This document shows, piece after piece, positions 27,045-36,012 of a stretch of 41,492 bases of DNA. The position numbers and the translations under genes are program-made. Each line of letters starts with the position of its first letter. Positions within the stretch are counted from its first letter, which is position 1. The DNA is from Treponema sp. (GTDB lineage: Bacteria; Spirochaetota; Spirochaetia; Treponematales; Treponemataceae), in assembly GCA_017395545.1 (NCBI GenBank), contig JAFPUF010000081.1:1-41492 (forward strand). The letters run 5' to 3'. The notes beneath the pieces were generated by a model, which saw only the letters and a list, made by a program, of their open reading frames with translations, searched no databases and was not told the DNA's origin.

Positions 27045-28364
27045 CTAATAATCCAGTGAAATATTGAAGTACGAGCCGACCGTCAGCTTGTACTTATTGA
27101 ACGATGTGGCATTCTCGCCGTACTCATACTTTACGCCGTTCCGCCAGTCACAGTGAGGCATTATCCTCGAAATAATCACGCCACCCTTTACAAAGCCCGT
27201 CCAATCATTGATATTGTGGTTCCACTGGGCGGCAATCTTAATGTTTCTGTCGGGTCCGAGTTTCGCAAGTCCGAACTCAAAAGCAAACCTGTTTGTAAAA
27301 TATTCTTCGTTTTCAGAAGGATTCGGTCTGTAAATATTCTGGAATTCAAAATTAAAGCCGACATAGGGTGTAGATTCGTTCCAAAGGCGATAAGTTCCAA
27401 CGGTTGAAATTACGCGCTTAAAAACATCACGTTTTTCTGCACCAGACTTGAAAAAATCATAGAATTTGTAACCGTCAGAGATTCTCGCCATAGACTGACC
27501 GTAAAAATCGAACCCGAAAATAGTTCTCTTCAGCTCAAGACCGATAATCGGAAGGTGCGCATTTTCTGAGTCAGAACTGTAATTAAGAGGAAAGCGTCGC
27601 CCGAAAAAATTGATTGAGGTTCCGAACACAATGAATTCAGCACTCAGAGCCAGTGACATGTCTTTCGTACCAGGACTTGAGTTTGAAGTCTCATCGTTGT
27701 ACATTACTACTCCGGTAATGGTATGGTTCCAGAACGGAATCTTAACGATACCGGAAATATAATCACGAGAGTCGTAAAGAATATTTGTGTACTGAGCGTC
27801 CGTTACATTATCGCTCGAATCATCATCTTCAGCGTCATCATTATCTGAATCTTCATAATAATCTGAAAAAAGCCTTACATTTCCCCATACAGACTTTTTT
27901 TTGCCCGCAGTGATGTAAATATGATTGAACATAAGGTAATCAAAATACAGCTCATAAACAGAAAGAAGATGACTTTCGCCGGATGAATCACCGTCATCAG
28001 GCATTGAACTTTTAAGAACGCCCTTCAAGGCGAGATATTTGTCAGGACGGGTCGTAAAATAAATGTAGTTTTTAAAATCGAAATAAACCGTCAAATCGTT
28101 AGAATTTGACTCACGAATAAAAGCGCCGCCTGCTGAGGTGCTCATTGAGCCTGAAACTTCGATAGGGAGTTTGATAGTACCAAGCTGAACATTGTAATCA
28201 GTTCCAGCCTTGACTTCCTCAGTTACGACCGCTTCCTCGGAATCTTCAGAAGTTTCAAAAAGGGAATCTAAATCATCAGATTCACCTGAATCCTCGTCTG
28301 AGAAAACAGGTGAAAGAATTGTAAAAAAAACGGAAAGAATTAAAAGACTTTTTTTTAAAGACAC
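27045..28364 (-). CDS. Outer-membrane beta-barrel protein
   Basis: Predicted exported protein of 439 residues: signal MSLKKSLLILSVFFTILSPVFS, then an acidic linker (DEDSGESDDLDSLFETSEDSEE), then a long region of alternating aromatic/polar strands ending NISLDY, with a terminal aromatic residue as expected for Bam-inserted barrels. An Asp-rich segment near residues 170-185 (EDSDNDDAEDDDSSDN) would be an external loop. Start GTG 28364 is four bases past the stop of the LolA-like gene, so the two are one unit. The exact cargo is unknown; partnership with the LolA-like protein is inferred from adjacency. Confidence 0.82.
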   Translation of the reverse strand: MSLKKSLLILSVFFTILSPVFSDEDSGESDDLDSLFETSEDSEEAVVTEEVKAGTDYNVQLGTIKLPIEVSGSMSTSAGGAFIRESNSNDLTVYFDFKNYIYFTTRPDKYLALKGVLKSSMPDDGDSSGESHLLSVYELYFDYLMFNHIYITAGKKKSVWGNVRLFSDYYEDSDNDDAEDDDSSDNVTDAQYTNILYDSRDYISGIVKIPFWNHTITGVVMYNDETSNSSPGTKDMSLALSAEFIVFGTSINFFGRRFPLNYSSDSENAHLPIIGLELKRTIFGFDFYGQSMARISDGYKFYDFFKSGAEKRDVFKRVISTVGTYRLWNESTPYVGFNFEFQNIYRPNPSENEEYFTNRFAFEFGLAKLGPDRNIKIAAQWNHNINDWTGFVKGGVIISRIMPHCDWRNGVKYEYGENATSFNKYKLTVGSYFNISLDY

Positions 28365-28367
28365 TTT

Positions 28368-29174
28368 TTATTTGCCACTCATAAGTTCAAGATACGGCTT
28401 AGTATAAACGGCATCATCTTGTTTTTCAAGTACGGCATTTGAAATTGAGATTGTCGTGCTCTCAAAGCTCATTTTTCCGCCGATTTTCTTTCCCTTGAGG
28501 TTATCCTGAATCACCATTGTAATCGGAATGCTGTAAGTGCGTCCGTTTCCATCAACTTTCTGATAAGAAGGAATTGCCGTGGTACGAAGTTTCTGTCCTG
28601 AAAGGGAGTAATCTTCCTTTTTGCGAACAAGGCCGTCATCTTTTGTAACCCAGAGTTTTATTGTCGGATAATCAGCCTTTTTTGAGTTTGCCTTGAGCGT
28701 AAAGAGGGCGCAATCAAGTTTTCCGAGCGTAACATCCTCAACTTTTTCGATTTTATAGTCTGACTTGTAGCGCTGCGGTGCGAAATCTGAAGTATTGGCG
28801 TTCGTTCCCTGGAACTTATCCTTTGAACTTGAGAAAGTAAAACGATGATCAGCAGGGTCATAGAACCAGATGCTGTCGTCTGCCTGAAGGTATCCCTTGC
28901 CCTTATCCTTGAGAGGTGCAGTAATCAGAATCGTCCATTTTGATTCGTTATCACGACGGTAAATCGTAGCGTTTGTCTTGCTTTTTCCTTCTCCCGGTTT
29001 CTGCTGAACGACCTCATAGCTCGCTTTAAAATCCGTACCGAAGAATGCCGTTGAATCCTCCGCCTGCTGCAAAAGATTCGCCGCAACATTTTCTGGAATT
29101 GCGAATGCAGAATAAGCAAAGAAAGAAAGAGCCATAGCAAAAAGTGATTTTTTAATATTCAGATTAAGTTTCAT
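28368..29174 (-). CDS. LolA-like outer-membrane lipoprotein-sorting protein
   Basis: Periplasmic carrier of the LolA-like/COG2834 group, 268 residues, with a cleavable signal (MKLNLNIKKSLFAMALSFFAYSAFA). Recognition rests on the layout FKASYEVVQ, KWTILITAPLKDKGKGYLQADDSIWFYDPADHRFTF, then LWVTKDDGLVRKKEDYS, typical of these half-barrel proteins, which shield acyl chains of lipoproteins or lipids. AGGAG lies before the ATG. A possible promoter (TTGACA, 17, TAATGT, 29238-29210) overlaps the stop of the preceding permease gene, so it may be transcribed both with the exporter and alone. Confidence 0.87.
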   Translation of the reverse strand: MKLNLNIKKSLFAMALSFFAYSAFAIPENVAANLLQQAEDSTAFFGTDFKASYEVVQQKPGEGKSKTNATIYRRDNESKWTILITAPLKDKGKGYLQADDSIWFYDPADHRFTFSSSKDKFQGTNANTSDFAPQRYKSDYKIEKVEDVTLGKLDCALFTLKANSKKADYPTIKLWVTKDDGLVRKKEDYSLSGQKLRTTAIPSYQKVDGNGRTYSIPITMVIQDNLKGKKIGGKMSFESTTISISNAVLEKQDDAVYTKPYLELMSGK

Positions 29175-29209
29175 AAAATTCTCCTGGTAATTAAGGTTGA
29201 TTTAGAACA

Positions 29210-29238
29210 ACATTACTTTAACATCAGAATCGTGTCAA
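29210..29238 (-). promoter_or_regulatory. Possible internal promoter before the LolA-like gene
   Basis: A consensus TTGACA (29238-29233), 17 bases, and a weak TAATGT (29215-29210). The -35 overlaps the stop codon of the permease gene. Confidence 0.4.
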
Positions 29239-30368
29239 AGGTTACTTTTAAGGAAAGACAGCCCCAGAGATAAAAAGAACAGGGCAGAAATATATGTGAT
29301 GAACCACCGGACATACCATAAATCTCCATAAGCATTAAGATAATAAAAAGGCGGGAGAAGATATTTCACAGCGTTTAAAGCCCCGACATTCACAAAAATC
29401 GGGCAGGATACAAGAATCACAAGAATCAGCATCGGAAGAATGGCGCAGAACCTCACTTCATCCTTAAGAATAAGCCTCAGAAAGTTCGAGAAAAGGACAG
29501 CTGAAACAAAAAACATAAGGAGTGAGACAATCTCAGAAGAAAGATTCACGCAAAGCCCTGTAAAACTCAGCGCACAAAAAAGAACAATCAGCGCATCGAA
29601 CGAAGGAATCGCCTGCATCGAAAGCGAGAAAAAGAATTCCTTAACCGGAGAGTGAATCCTTAAAAAAACAAAACTCTTTTTCTTTTCGTCCTGAATATAA
29701 TAAAGAGTCGAAGCAAAGACGCAAATCATAAACCAGAGCGCCAAAAGTCCCCTCAATGGCGAAAGAAGGAAAGATGTTTTCGCTTTTTCTGTCTCTGAAA
29801 GACTTTTATGAACAAAAAGACTGCCATTTTCGAGAAAGTGCTGGTATTCTGACTTCAGCTGGTTTTCCGGAATTTTTCCGTAACGCTCAGTCACAAAAGA
29901 TTTATAGGCGCTGTATGAAAACAAAGGATAAATCTTCGTGTACAGAACTTCACGCACAAAAGCGAGCGCAGAGCTCTCCTCCCCTTCGACAGCAGTAAAA
30001 ACAGGTTTAACTTTCCCGTCTTCACCCATCTTCTCAAAACATCTCTCAAGATTTCTGTCAAAAATCCACGCTGCGTCCGCTTTTTTTTCTTTTACAAGGT
30101 TCCGTGCGAGAGTCTCAGAATCCGTGCGGATAAAATTCAGCTGGGGAACAGAAGACTCAAGTTCATCCATAATTTTCAAGGCGAAATCTTCAGTTTGCGG
30201 ATTGTTTTCATCATCTTTCTGAAAGAGGGCAACAGTAAGCACACCGCTCTTCTGCTCAGAGCAGGCCCGGAACGCAAAGACAAGTGGAAAAACAAGGCAC
30301 AGAATTATGATAAACGAAGGCTTTTTCAAAAGTCTTTTCTGCATCAAAAAGAACCATACGCTTCTCAT
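29235..30368 (-). CDS. ABC-2-type exporter permease (second)
   Basis: Membrane subunit of 377 residues: one N-terminal helix (about 14-34), a long extracytoplasmic domain of ~170 residues, then about five to six helices, the standard layout of ABC-2 permeases of the YhgE/DrrB-like group. I start at ATG 30368, which overlaps the upstream gene's stop (ATGA) and follows AGGAGG; the frame is open 12 codons further up but inside the other gene. Unlike its sister gene it has a Cys-containing start to its periplasmic domain (FRACSEQK). Paired permeases usually make the two halves of one transmembrane pore. Confidence 0.88.
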   Translation of the reverse strand: MRSVWFFLMQKRLLKKPSFIIILCLVFPLVFAFRACSEQKSGVLTVALFQKDDENNPQTEDFALKIMDELESSVPQLNFIRTDSETLARNLVKEKKADAAWIFDRNLERCFEKMGEDGKVKPVFTAVEGEESSALAFVREVLYTKIYPLFSYSAYKSFVTERYGKIPENQLKSEYQHFLENGSLFVHKSLSETEKAKTSFLLSPLRGLLALWFMICVFASTLYYIQDEKKKSFVFLRIHSPVKEFFFSLSMQAIPSFDALIVLFCALSFTGLCVNLSSEIVSLLMFFVSAVLFSNFLRLILKDEVRFCAILPMLILVILVSCPIFVNVGALNAVKYLLPPFYYLNAYGDLWYVRWFITYISALFFLSLGLSFLKSNL

Positions 30369-31612
30369 AAGCCCTCCTTCACCCGGACTTTTCTGAGCGC
30401 ACATGTCAGAAAAAAGAAAATTACAGAATAAAGAACCATAATCATGAGACAGGTGAAACTGAATTTATTTGAAAAAATCGAATTTACAAAGGAAAAAGCT
30501 TCCCCAAGGGGAGACAGTTTTCCGAAATTCTTCAGGGCTTCCGGGAAAAAATCCAGCGGATAAAAACATCCGCCTGAAAAAGCAAGGGCCGTCATTGAAA
30601 GGAACTGGAGGCTTACGAGCGCAATCTGATTCACATTGAATTCAAAAAGAAAGAACTGAATTGACGACAAAAGAACAATTACCGGAAGAAAAGCTGTAAA
30701 AAGCGAGAGAACGCCTGAAAAAGCTCCTGAATACTTCCATAAGTCAATTTTAACCAGATCCGAGACGGCAAAAACATAGAGAAGAGCGCAGGCAAAAAGT
30801 AAAACCACAGTCTGAAGAAAAAAATATACAAGAAATTCACAGAAAATCTGGTTAACAGAACTGATTCCGTTCAAAGCGAAGAAAGTTCTCTGGCTCTGCG
30901 TTCTAGAAATGAAGAAAGACAATGAACCGAGACCGAAAAAAGCAAAAAACACCAGGAGCAGAGAAATTAAATAATAGGAAGTGACAGAAAGGCCTTCTGA
31001 AAGCCCCGTTTCCTCAACGCGCACAAATTTCGTTCTGTCCAGAGTCCATTTTACATATTTCAGATTCAGGTCGTAGTTGTCTTCCCGAAGATTCTTCAGC
31101 TGATTCGTTTTCAATGCGATTCTCTCCATTCCGAAGATACCCGCCTGGGCATGAAGAAGCAGAGTCGTCACAATTTCGGCGACCTCGTCTTTTAAAATGC
31201 CCTCAACGCCGCTGTTTCCGCCAGAAGTGTAATAAGACACCTGAAGGTTATTCTCTCCGCACTCAACGGCCTCAAAAAAACCGTCCGGCACGACGACGAA
31301 GGCAGCGATTTTCCGTTTCCGAAGTGCTTTTTTTGCATCTTCCTCACTCAGAAGCTGCAAATCCAGAAAAAAGCGGCTCGAATCCACCATTTTGAGCGCA
31401 TTCACGCCGAATTCAAAATATTTTGAAGACAAATCTCCGACAATTCCGATTGAAATTTTCTGTTTGTTCCCGGAGAAATTCATGTTCCGCACAAAAAGAA
31501 AAGCAATCACAGAAAGAAGTGAGAAAGTAAGGACTGAAGCCAGAAAGATTTTAGGGAAAACCGAACGAACTTTTAAAAACTGAATCCGCAAAAACCTGAA
31601 AAACAAAGCCAT
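30365..31612 (-). CDS. ABC-2-type exporter permease (first)
   Basis: Membrane subunit of 415 residues: an N-terminal helix near 15-37, about 180 extracytoplasmic residues with VVVPDGFFEAVECGENNLQV (the IPxxFs block of ABC-2 exporters), then five to six helices with LAFSGGCFYPLDFFPEALKN and LSPLGEAFSFVNSIF, the conserved ABC-2 C-terminal motif. It starts five bases past the ATPase stop and overlaps the next permease by four bases. Substrate unknown: exporters of this class move polysaccharides, lipids, peptides or drugs. Confidence 0.9.
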   Translation of the reverse strand: MALFFRFLRIQFLKVRSVFPKIFLASVLTFSLLSVIAFLFVRNMNFSGNKQKISIGIVGDLSSKYFEFGVNALKMVDSSRFFLDLQLLSEEDAKKALRKRKIAAFVVVPDGFFEAVECGENNLQVSYYTSGGNSGVEGILKDEVAEIVTTLLLHAQAGIFGMERIALKTNQLKNLREDNYDLNLKYVKWTLDRTKFVRVEETGLSEGLSVTSYYLISLLLVFFAFFGLGSLSFFISRTQSQRTFFALNGISSVNQIFCEFLVYFFLQTVVLLFACALLYVFAVSDLVKIDLWKYSGAFSGVLSLFTAFLPVIVLLSSIQFFLFEFNVNQIALVSLQFLSMTALAFSGGCFYPLDFFPEALKNFGKLSPLGEAFSFVNSIFSNKFSFTCLMIMVLYSVIFFFLTCALRKVRVKEGL

Positions 31613-31616
31613 TTTT

Positions 31617-32252
31617 TTATTTTTCGCCCGTTTCAGATTTCGATGAAGAACTGAGAAAAGCAGAGAGTCTCTGAAGATCCCCGTCGTAAGAATAAGGAAA
31701 AAGAGAGCCGTTTTTTAAAACAAAAACTCTGGAACAAAGGGAAAGTTCTTCTGCTTCATGAGTCGCAGTCACAAGGATTCCGCCTTTTTGGGTGAAACTC
31801 TGGTAATATTCGAAAAGTTTTTGTTTTCCCGGAAGGTCAAGGGCGCTTGTCGGCTCATCAAGAAGAAGAATTTTTGGATTTTTTGCGAGGGCACAGCCAA
31901 TCGAAAGGCGTTTTTTCATTCCGCCGCTCATTTTTGAAACTGTCACATCAAGGAAAGAATTCAGGCCGGACATTGCAAGAAGGCCTCCGTCAGAAAGCGC
32001 CTTTTCAAGCTCGTTTTTTGCATACCAGAGACGGAGGTTGTCACGGCCGGAAAGTTCTTCAATAAGAATAGTATTCTGAGGAACATAGCCAGAATCCGGA
32101 ATGATGCGGGCAAGTGCAGAAAGAAGCGTAGATTTTCCGCTTCCGTTTGCGCCCGCAATTCCGATTATCTCCCCCTCTTTTAAAGAAAGGGAGACATTAT
32201 CAAGGACAAGTTTTTTTTTGTATGATTTTGATAAATTCTTTATCTCAATCAT
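31617..32252 (-). CDS. ABC exporter ATPase (compact)
   Basis: ABC ATPase of 211 residues driving the two ABC-2 permeases. Walker A GANGSGKST (34-42), Q-loop YVPQN with Gln59, signature MSGGMKKR (108-115), Walker B ILLLDEPTSALD (128-139) and H-loop THEAEE. Only about 17 residues separate Walker A from the Q-loop Gln, against some 40-45 in usual family members: the beta-hairpin with the RPTSG-type turn and the nucleotide-arm strands has been lost or trimmed. All catalytic motifs remain, so it should be active. It follows the lipoprotein gene by six bases without a strong ribosome binding site, suggesting coupled translation. Confidence 0.92.
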   Translation of the reverse strand: MIEIKNLSKSYKKKLVLDNVSLSLKEGEIIGIAGANGSGKSTLLSALARIIPDSGYVPQNTILIEELSGRDNLRLWYAKNELEKALSDGGLLAMSGLNSFLDVTVSKMSGGMKKRLSIGCALAKNPKILLLDEPTSALDLPGKQKLFEYYQSFTQKGGILVTATHEAEELSLCSRVFVLKNGSLFPYSYDGDLQRLSAFLSSSSKSETGEK

Positions 32253-32258
32253 TTTATT

Positions 32259-33884
32259 TTACAGACCATATCCCTGAAGCATCTGAGCGAGAGATTCGCC
32301 TGAGAACTGAGAAAGGAGCTCGACATATTCTTCGTCAACCTTAGCTTTCTTGAGGCTGTCGATGACATTCTGTGTTTCGATTTTCTTTACATATTCAAGA
32401 GCATCGTTTTCGTTAAGGGTAAGAACATCTACTGCGTCAGCCGGAACCTTGACTTTATCAGCAGCGCGGATTTTTGCGTTAACTTTAAGTGAAGCATACT
32501 TTGTTTTGTCTCCGTCACCGATAGAAAGAGTTGTTTCAGCTTCTTTGAGGCTTTTCTGATTCATGTCAAGAGTAAACGCAATATTGTCAATGAGTGAAAG
32601 AACGCTTGAGTCAACGCTGTATCGGAGTTCGCGTTTGAGCTGCTTTCGGACATCATCTGTAAGGCGGACTGTTACAGAGCCGTTGCACTTAAGATTTTTA
32701 AGGCCTTCAACATCAAGATTGTCTGTTGAGAATGAGAAAAGCTCTTCTTCTTCAGAGAATACAGCGAAGTCTCCGGTTGTTTTTCCGCCAGCATAAGAAC
32801 CATAACCTTTGACAGAGAAAATCTCAGATTCTGAGCTTCCGTATTTTTCTGTTGCGCTGACATTATATCCGAATTCTTTTCCGTTCAGGGCAAAAATATA
32901 CTGTGCATAACCGTCGTCTCCGGCAGTGAGTTTTGCACCCCTGAAGTTTGATTTTGAATCTGCATAGACAGTAATGACTGTATTTTCAATATCAGCAAGG
33001 CTGTCAACGCCTTCAGCAAGACCTTCTGCAATTGAAGAAATGATTTCATCAGCAGAAGTACTACTGGTTGAAGGATCTACTGCAGTTGCGAAAGTAAGAA
33101 CCCATTCAACGATAGTGCGAAGGTTTTTACTTGAGTTAATTGTTTTTTCAATGTTTTCAGAAGCTTTTTTTGCATATTCCGGAGTAATCTTAAAATCAAG
33201 TGCAGTGTAATCAACTGCTACAGTTTTTGAAGAATTGAGGCCGGCTTTTACGTTCTCAGTGCTTCTCTCAACACCGCTTACATCAGTAAGAACGGCATTC
33301 AAAAGTTCTTCGACAAAACCAGTGAAAACTTCTTTTTTCGGAGCTGCTTTCAAAAATTCAAATTCTGCGAGATAAATTTTAAGCAGTTCTTTAACAGAAG
33401 CGCCTCCAGCCTGTGCAGCATCGAGTTTGAAATGCTCTTTGAGGAGTTCCGGAACATGGAAATAAATTACGGCATTCTCAAGATCTTCGAGACATTCAAG
33501 AGTAATGATGTTTACTTCGTTAACGCCCAAGCCAAGGGAAAATGCCATTGACTTGTCTTTTATAGACGCTTTTGTCGAAAGCTGCATTGAATTGAGCCAG
33601 TCGATTTTTACGCCTGGAACAGCAGATGTAAAAATTCCGCGGATTAAATCAGCAGAATTTTTGTCAAGTGAAATAGAAATTGTTGAGTCAGCCCCGTAAT
33701 TTGAAAAATCAATCTGGCTGAAAGCCTCATTAACCCCAGATGCGACTTTTTTTGTCGTATCCATAACACTTGTGCTGACCACAGATTTGAACTGCTCGTC
33801 AGGAGTCTTAGATTTTTCTCCGCAGGAAACAAGCAGGAAAGCGGCAGAAACTGCCACAAAAACATTTAAAAGCACCTTTTTCAT
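32259..33884 (-). CDS. Large lipoprotein, first gene of the exporter operon
   Basis: I do not recognise this 541-residue protein beyond its signal: MKKVLLNVFVAVSAAFLLVS with lipobox Cys21, then no further hydrophobic segments. It is rich in Ser, Ala, Lys and Glu and looks like helical plus beta segments, perhaps two repeated halves (NAVLTDVSGVERS and SVDSSVLSLIDNIAFTLDM). GGAGAG precedes the ATG. It heads the transcript ahead of the ABC-2 exporter, so it may be a substrate, a receptor or a periplasmic adaptor; there is no direct evidence for any of these. Confidence 0.8.
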   Translation of the reverse strand: MKKVLLNVFVAVSAAFLLVSCGEKSKTPDEQFKSVVSTSVMDTTKKVASGVNEAFSQIDFSNYGADSTISISLDKNSADLIRGIFTSAVPGVKIDWLNSMQLSTKASIKDKSMAFSLGLGVNEVNIITLECLEDLENAVIYFHVPELLKEHFKLDAAQAGGASVKELLKIYLAEFEFLKAAPKKEVFTGFVEELLNAVLTDVSGVERSTENVKAGLNSSKTVAVDYTALDFKITPEYAKKASENIEKTINSSKNLRTIVEWVLTFATAVDPSTSSTSADEIISSIAEGLAEGVDSLADIENTVITVYADSKSNFRGAKLTAGDDGYAQYIFALNGKEFGYNVSATEKYGSSESEIFSVKGYGSYAGGKTTGDFAVFSEEEELFSFSTDNLDVEGLKNLKCNGSVTVRLTDDVRKQLKRELRYSVDSSVLSLIDNIAFTLDMNQKSLKEAETTLSIGDGDKTKYASLKVNAKIRAADKVKVPADAVDVLTLNENDALEYVKKIETQNVIDSLKKAKVDEEYVELLSQFSGESLAQMLQGYGL

Positions 33885-33916
33885 TTAGGCTCTCCATAAA
33901 ATAAGATATGAGGAGC

Positions 33917-33945
33917 ATTTTATCACTACAACAAAAAAGAAACAA
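33917..33945 (-). promoter_or_regulatory. Promoter of the lipoprotein/ABC-2 exporter operon
   Basis: TTGTTT (33945-33940), 17 bases, TAAAAT (33922-33917) with an extended TGA before the -10. The leader is about 25 bases and includes the GGAGAG site. It separates the export operon from fliJ. Confidence 0.6.
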
Positions 33946-33965
33946 TTACGTTTCTGAGAAAAGGC

Positions 33966-34397
33966 TTAATACTCCGTACCAAACTTTCCGGTCACAATAT
34001 CGTCGATTTCGTTTTCTTCGGCTTTAAGGTTTTCTTTTTTCCAGTCAGCTTTCCGCTTGTCACGGAGATTTTCAAGTACCTTAACGTTTTTCATAGCCTC
34101 ACGCATAACCTCACGCTTTTCTTCGGTTATCACCTGAGCCTGTGCGAGATTCATCAAAGCCTGTTCTTTCTGCTGATTTAAAAGGCGGAAATAATTCTGT
34201 GCCGCCATCATTCCGCTCACATCTTTTAAGGAATCTGCAGTGCGGACATTTGAGGCATGCTCCTGTGCAATCATTTCGAGAGTGTTCTGGATTTTAGTTT
34301 CCTCAGCAACAGCCTTCCCAAGTTCCGCCTCAGCCTGTTTTTTCTCAAACTCACGGAAATCGAGAACCTTCTGCAAAGAAAAATTAAACCGTTTCAT
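33966..34397 (-). CDS. fliJ: Flagellar export chaperone FliJ
   Basis: Coiled-coil chaperone of 143 residues that joins the FliI ATPase to the export gate. It is almost wholly helical with heptads and long charged runs; the N-terminus MKRFNFSLQKVLDFREFEKKQAEAEL is the standard FliJ start. A GGAG site precedes the ATG. The gap to fliI is 87 bases and is filled by the second CACAGAT hairpin element. A flagellar gene set fits the spirochaete context with periplasmic flagella. Confidence 0.94.
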   Translation of the reverse strand: MKRFNFSLQKVLDFREFEKKQAEAELGKAVAEETKIQNTLEMIAQEHASNVRTADSLKDVSGMMAAQNYFRLLNQQKEQALMNLAQAQVITEEKREVMREAMKNVKVLENLRDKRKADWKKENLKAEENEIDDIVTGKFGTEY

Positions 34398-34413
34398 TAA
34401 ACTCCAAAGTTTT

Positions 34414-34480
34414 AACCACAGATGTCACAGATGTCACAGATTATATTTTTTTATCTGCGTAATCTGTGTAATCTGTGATT
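34414..34480. repeat. CACAGAT hairpin element, copy 2
   Basis: Left arm 34414-34443 carries three units ending in CACAGAT with a 9-base period; right arm 34453-34480 carries three inverted units (one as CGCAGAT). The arms pair at about 23 of 30 positions with a loop of only about 9 bases. It fills the fliI-fliJ gap, starting 16 bases before the fliJ start codon and ending four bases after the fliI stop, almost the same placement as copy 1 (17 and two bases). Confidence 0.85.
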
Positions 34481-34484
34481 TATT

Positions 34485-35975
34485 TTATAATTTCTCAACA
34501 ACATCAGAAATTGCCGTTATTTGATCAGGCAAATTTGTCTCGAACGCACCGCTTGCCTTTGCGTTGGCGTCGGTGACATTTTCTTCTTTATGCTCGTGAA
34601 CCAGTTGTGCGACGGTTTTTCGTCCGATTGCCGGCTGCTCGACATATTCTTCTTCGGGAATTTCGATTTCGGCAAGGGCAGAGAGTTTATTCAATGTGTC
34701 CTCGATGTCGCAGTGCTCATCTTCTTCCTGACACAAGAATTCTTCGATGGCGGCGTGCTTGTCAATCGCAAGGTCGATTTCAGCGTTTGCCCCCTTCTGA
34801 TAGACGCCCGCACTAATCATATCCCGGTTGTCCTCGTAAATTGCGACAAGACGGCTTATTTTCGTTACGGCTTTTAGTGTCTCACGCCCGGAAACACGGC
34901 GGGCAAGACGGCTTATCGATTTGAGAACATCGATTGCAGGATAATGTCTCTGCTGAGCAAGTGCACGGCTCAAAACGATGTGGCCGTCCAGAGTTCCACG
35001 CACTTTATCCGTAATCGGCTCGTCCATGTCGTCGCCGTCAACAAGAACATTGTAGAAAGCGGTTATTGAGCCTTTGTCGTTCGTACCGGTACGCTCAAGA
35101 AGTTTCGGAATCAAATCAAATACGCTCGGAGGATAACCGCGCTGTGCCGGAGCCTCGCCTGTTGAAAGGCCGATTTCACGCTGGGCATGTGCAAATCGCG
35201 TCATGTTGTCCATCATTAGCATGACATCTTTTCCCTGGTCACGGAAATATTCTGCGATTGCGGTAGTTACATAGGCAGCGCGGAGACGGCAGATTGAAGG
35301 AGTGTCGCTCGTAGCAACGACGATTACGCTTCGTTTCATTCCCTCCGGCCCCAGATCCCGCTCGATAAAGTCGTTTACCTCTCGGTTTCGTTCACCAATA
35401 AGACCGATTACATTGATGTCGGCGTTCGTGTTGCGTGCAATCATCGAAAGAAGGGTGGATTTTCCGACACCAGAACCCGCAAAAATACCAAGACGCTGAC
35501 CTTTTCCGCATGTGAGAAGAGAATCGATACAACGCACACCCGTTGCAATACGCTTGTTGATAGGAAGACGGTTAATCGGGTCTGGAGGAGAAGCCAGAAC
35601 GGGGTAAAATTCGTTTACATCAAGAGGACCTTTTCCGTCAATAGGAGTTCCCGTAGCATCAACAACACGACCAAGAAGATTTTTTCCGACCGGAACCTGC
35701 AGAATATGACCGCTCGCAATGATTTCACAGCCGATTTCGATTCCGGTAGTGTCAGAATAAGGCATGAGCTTTACGGTGTTTCCCTCAAAGCCCATTACCT
35801 CGGCCAGAACTTCCTTATTACGCGAAGGAATTTTTATTGTGCAGATTTCACCGATGACAGAACGGGGGCCGTTACTTTCGATAACAAGCCCTTTTACAGC
35901 CGTGACATGCCCCGTATAAAGAATTGTCTCTGTATGTTTTATTGTGTTCAGATATTTATTAAAGAAAGACTCCAT
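34485..35975 (-). CDS. fliI: Flagellar export ATPase FliI
   Basis: F1-beta-like ATPase of 496 residues energising flagellar type III export at the cytoplasmic base. Walker A FAGSGVGKSTLLSM, the Walker B region VMLMMDNMTRFAHAQREIGL, and GYPPSVFDLIPKLLERTG are all FliI signatures; the N-terminal barrel has SVIGEICTI. The C-terminal tail after VEQPAIGRKTV is slightly longer than usual. A GGGTGGGG stretch precedes the ATG. It has its own promoter after the terminator of the neighbouring lipoprotein gene, so it no longer depends on read-through from fliH. Confidence 0.97.
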   Translation of the reverse strand: MESFFNKYLNTIKHTETILYTGHVTAVKGLVIESNGPRSVIGEICTIKIPSRNKEVLAEVMGFEGNTVKLMPYSDTTGIEIGCEIIASGHILQVPVGKNLLGRVVDATGTPIDGKGPLDVNEFYPVLASPPDPINRLPINKRIATGVRCIDSLLTCGKGQRLGIFAGSGVGKSTLLSMIARNTNADINVIGLIGERNREVNDFIERDLGPEGMKRSVIVVATSDTPSICRLRAAYVTTAIAEYFRDQGKDVMLMMDNMTRFAHAQREIGLSTGEAPAQRGYPPSVFDLIPKLLERTGTNDKGSITAFYNVLVDGDDMDEPITDKVRGTLDGHIVLSRALAQQRHYPAIDVLKSISRLARRVSGRETLKAVTKISRLVAIYEDNRDMISAGVYQKGANAEIDLAIDKHAAIEEFLCQEEDEHCDIEDTLNKLSALAEIEIPEEEYVEQPAIGRKTVAQLVHEHKEENVTDANAKASGAFETNLPDQITAISDVVEKL

Positions 35976-36012
35976 TTACCCCACCCAAAAGTCCGTCATT
36001 TTTTATGCCTTT

